64,000 nucleotides of DNA from Rickettsiales bacterium. Lineage in GTDB: Bacteria; Pseudomonadota; Alphaproteobacteria; Rickettsiales; SXRF01. Position 1 is the first letter of the stretch. Every line of letters starts with the position of its first letter. Below the pieces are notes generated by a model. That model was not told the DNA's origin. It was given only the letters and a program-made list of their open reading frames with translations, and did not search any database. The DNA lies in contig JAJTHB010000010.1 of assembly GCA_021299465.1 (NCBI GenBank), forward strand, positions 1 to 64,000. Reading direction: 5' to 3'. Made by a program: the position numbers and the translations under genes. This document shows, piece by piece, positions 63,413 through 64,000 of this stretch.

Positions 63413-64000
63413 ATGATAAAAATCGCTCCTTCCATTCTTTCCGCTGATTTTGCCAAGCTTGGCGACGAGGTTCGCGCGGTGGATAGCGCCGGCGCGGATT
63501 ATATTCATGTCGATGTGATGGACGGGCATTTCGTGCCTAACCTCACCATTGGCCCGGTGGTGATTAGCTCGCTGCGTAAACACAGCCAGAAAATTTTTGA
63601 TGTGCATTTAATGATAGAAAATCCCGATCACTCCATCGAAGCCTATGCCAAAGCCGGTGCCGATATCATCACCGTGCATGCAGAAGCATGCGTGCATCTG
63701 GATCGGACACTCTCCCTTATTAAATCGCTCGGTAAAAAATGCGGTGTATCGCTGGTGCCCTCTACTCCGGCGAGCGCGCTTTCTTATGTGATGGATAAGG
63801 TGGATCTGATTTTAGTGATGACGGTGAATCCCGGCTTTGGCGGTCAGAGCTTTATTGCTTCGCAGCTAACAAAAATCCGCGAGATTCACAGTATGATCAA
63901 AGCCAGTGGCCGCGAGATTGACCTCGAAGTTGACGGCGGCATCAACCCTGGGACCGCCAAGCAAGTGATCGAAGCGGGTGCGAATGTACTGGTGGCCGGT
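63413..64000 (+). CDS. rpe: ribulose-phosphate 3-epimerase (partial, 3' end beyond window)
   Basis: 196 codons before the window edge; a whole enzyme is about 220. Begins [23 protein letters not shown]-barrel metal ligands and catalytic acids in [43 protein letters not shown] and EVDGGIN. Interconverts ribulose-5-phosphate and xylulose-5-phosphate. Three bases separate it from rsmB, as in many alphaproteobacteria. Confidence 0.96.
   Translation, partial: MIKIAPSILSADFAKLGDEVRAVDSAGADYIHVDVMDGHFVPNLTIGPVVISSLRKHSQKIFDVHLMIENPDHSIEAYAKAGADIITVHAEACVHLDRTLSLIKSLGKKCGVSLVPSTPASALSYVMDKVDLILVMTVNPGFGGQSFIASQLTKIREIHSMIKASGREIDLEVDGGINPGTAKQVIEAGANVLVAG

Overview
The window reads as chromosome of a flagellated, free-living-type alphaproteobacterium. 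The 16S rRNA has an alphaproteobacterial sequence. The gene set also fits: recG / sdhE / mfd next to each other, an FlbD-type sigma-54 activator inside a flagellar operon, the split three-gene proton transhydrogenase (pntAA-pntAB-pntB), a proton-pumping pyrophosphatase, an SDHAF4/DUF1674 protein, and RsmB followed by Rpe. I cannot place it below class from sequence alone. Base composition is moderate and coding density is high, with many overlapping stop/start pairs.

Layout. 0.1-2.0 kb: a 16S rRNA gene (minus) with a strong TTGACA-type promoter and a hairpin-rich leader. 2.1-8.7 kb: a minus-strand run recG - two-domain GT60-like glycosyltransferase - three pilin-like proteins. 8.7-19.6 kb: a PAS/degenerate-GGDEF protein, sdhE-mfd, parE, a heptose-phosphate nucleotidyltransferase, an M17 aminopeptidase and a MarR regulator, mixed with unrecognised small proteins. 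19.6-23.3 kb: membrane protein, then a minus-strand His-rich / SCO-like / small membrane protein locus that looks like metal handling. 23.4-34.2 kb: flagellar operon fliF-fliG-fliH-fliN-flbD-flhA-flhF-flhG-fliK-like, preceded by a set of TAGCA/TGCTA half-sites. 34.2-35.8 kb: ispB, a remarkable CX3C-rich lipoprotein and tRNA-Pro(CGG).

35.8-40.9 kb is the most accessory-looking part: a degenerate second copy of the tRNA-Pro 3' end, large palindromes, a single-domain GIY-YIG nuclease, an AbiGi-like gene and two large unrecognised proteins, one with a duplicated domain and one with a coiled coil plus an HTH-like segment. 40.9-49.6 kb: an active-looking diguanylate cyclase, htpG, a secreted ankyrin protein, and a compact lipid operon (Ntn-hydrolase of the ceramidase/NAAA type, LplT, Aas). 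49.7-57.6 kb: folE, argE, apaG, the pnt operon (interrupted by a second GIY-YIG gene bracketed by inverted REP-like palindromes), xseB, ispA and a YqaA-like protein. 57.6-64 kb: hppA, a thioredoxin-like protein coupled to SDHAF4, a SIMPL-domain protein, rsmB and the start of rpe.

The best candidates for something undescribed are: (1) the GIY-YIG plus palindrome cassettes, seen twice, once splitting pntAB from pntB with a palindrome encoding the C-terminus of PntAB; (2) the tandem-duplicated GT60-like enzyme in one operon with three paralogous pilins; (3) the lipoprotein with two identical C-x3-C-x6-C-x3-C clusters; (4) the NAAA-like hydrolase / LplT / Aas lipid operon.
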